DNA from: Clostridia bacterium
GTDB lineage: Bacteria; Bacillota; Clostridia; Lachnospirales; Anaerotignaceae
Direction: 5' to 3'
Length of the DNA: 64,000 bases
Assembly (NCBI GenBank): GCA_910575055.1
Contig: CAJTDC010000016.1
Location: 1 to 64,000, forward strand
The position numbers were made by a program, and so were the translations under genes. The notes under the pieces were generated by a model. It did no database searches, was not told where the DNA came from, and saw only the letters and a list, made by a program, of their open reading frames with translations. Positions 63,102 through 64,000 of the stretch are shown piece by piece. Each line of letters starts with the position of its first letter. Position 1 is the first letter of the stretch.

Positions 63102-64000
63102 ATGAAAGAGGAAAAAAGAACTTGTTTTCAAAATAGGGAATTGTCTTGGCTGCAATTTAATGAAAGAGTATTAGAGGAGGCGGAGGATAAAAATGTACCT
63201 CTTTGTGAAAGACTTTCCTTTTTGTCTATTTTTCAAAGTAATTTAGATGAATTTTTTATGGTAAGAGTTGGTTCTTTATGTGACCAAATGCTTTTGTCAG
63301 AGAATACGAAAGATAATAAAACAAATATGACAGCACAGCAACAGATTGAAGCAATATTAAAACGCTGTAAAGAATTAGGAGATAAAAAAGACAAAATATA
63401 TGAAGAATTACTTCAAGGGCTAGAAAAAGAAGGCGTTCATATTATTAATTTTCAGTCATTGTCTAAAAAAGAGGCAGAATATTTGGAAAGATATTTTGAA
63501 AAAGAAATTGCACCTTTGCTTTCTAGCATTGTAGTAGGAAAAAAACAACCATTTCCATTTTTAAAAAATAAAGATATTTATGCAGCAGCAGTATTAAATA
63601 CTAAAAATGAAAAAGAGAAAATTGGTATTATACCCTGTAACACTGGTGTATTTGAAAGATTGATTGAAATTCCTTCTAGAAAAGGAAGTTTTATGCTTGC
63701 TGAAGAATTGATATTACACTTTTTGCCTAAAGTATTTAAAAGTTATAAAATTAGTGCAAAATCATTGATACGAATTACAAGAAATGCAGATATTGATGCA
63801 GAGCAAATTTATGATGAAGATTTAGATTATAGACAACATATGGAAGAAGTAGTAAAACGTAGAAAAAAACTCTCTCCTGTACGTTTAGAACATACAAGAG
63901 AATTAGATGGTACTACTGTGGCAAGACTTTGTGAATATATGAAATTAAAAAAAGAACAAACATTTTATTCTCATGCACCTATTGATTTATCTTTTGTGTC
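63102..64000 (+). CDS. ppk1: Polyphosphate kinase 1, N-terminal part (runs off the window)
   Basis: 299 codons without stop up to the window edge. The product starts MKEEKRTCFQNRELSWLQFN and goes on with LSFLSIFQSNLDEFFMVRVG, the N-terminal signature of polyphosphate kinase 1; KKQPFPFLKNKDIY and a DLDYRQHMEEVVKRRK segment follow. This covers the N and head domains; the catalytic histidines lie beyond the end. The enzyme builds polyphosphate from ATP at the membrane. Ribosome site AGAGGGGG lies about nine bases before the ATG. Confidence 0.95.
   Translation, partial: MKEEKRTCFQNRELSWLQFNERVLEEAEDKNVPLCERLSFLSIFQSNLDEFFMVRVGSLCDQMLLSENTKDNKTNMTAQQQIEAILKRCKELGDKKDKIYEELLQGLEKEGVHIINFQSLSKKEAEYLERYFEKEIAPLLSSIVVGKKQPFPFLKNKDIYAAAVLNTKNEKEKIGIIPCNTGVFERLIEIPSRKGSFMLAEELILHFLPKVFKSYKISAKSLIRITRNADIDAEQIYDEDLDYRQHMEEVVKRRKKLSPVRLEHTRELDGTTVARLCEYMKLKKEQTFYSHAPIDLSFV

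Overview
The window is AT-rich DNA (Arg mostly AGA, strong AGGAGG-type ribosome sites) from an endospore-forming member of the Clostridia, most like the Lachnospiraceae or a close relative. Spore genes (spoVAA-AE, spoIIM, spoVD, a spoVE/ftsW gene), a TPP riboswitch, a T-box before valS, a MurE with the meso-DAP DNPR motif, and a nudF-spoIIM-xerD-punA order resembling Bacillus all fit this. Species cannot be named from the sequence alone. No rRNA, tRNA, CRISPR array or intact transposon was seen.

Layout. 1-0.9 kb: the tail of a probable DNA adenine methylase, then the 3' part of an ABC-transporter binding protein whose front is missing, which looks like an element boundary. 1.0-4.7 kb (minus): thiazole operon thiS-thiF-thiG-thiH-thiE, read from a clear promoter through a TPP riboswitch, its terminator and a second structured leader. 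5.0-9.9 kb: uvrB-uvrA behind a LexA-like SOS box. 10.0-14.0 kb: small accessory genes, three of which look like inactivated enzymes (a Mur-ligase core without P-loop, a CobO-like protein with altered Walker B, a lipoprotein shaped like a PBP transpeptidase without its catalytic motifs). 14.2-20.7 kb: radical-SAM TIGR03960, its DUF2344 partner, RNase G, a SUKH-type immunity gene and RNase Y. 21.3-27.5 kb: alpha-galactosidase, HAD phosphatase and PTS EIIBCA opposite an AraC regulator.

27.6-34.2 kb: aminotransferase, nudF, spoIIM, xerD, a glycosyltransferase, punA and a DJ-1/PfpI protein. 34.3-38.4 kb (minus): two unknown genes and the spoVA operon for dipicolinate traffic. 38.5-42.0 kb: a paired M16 peptidase and lgt. 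42.1-54.4 kb: the division and cell-wall cluster rsmH-ftsL-pbpB-spoVD-murE-murF-mraY-murD-spoVE/ftsW, without mraZ, murG, murB, ftsQ or ftsZ, followed by T-box-controlled valS. 57.4-60.4 kb is a plastic stretch with an odd intergenic segment, three tandem zinc-ribbon membrane genes (the first broken by an amber codon), a DUF2085 gene and two tandem Imm30-like immunity genes made by a duplication whose edges are still readable. 60.4-64.0 kb: a VOC protein, an unknown protein with a His/Cys/Asp tail, cobO and the start of ppk1, which runs off the window.

The main novelties are the peptidoglycan-related pseudoenzymes at 10.6-14.0 kb, the orphan immunity genes (one SUKH, two Imm30-like) without a visible toxin, and the double-layered leader of the thi operon.
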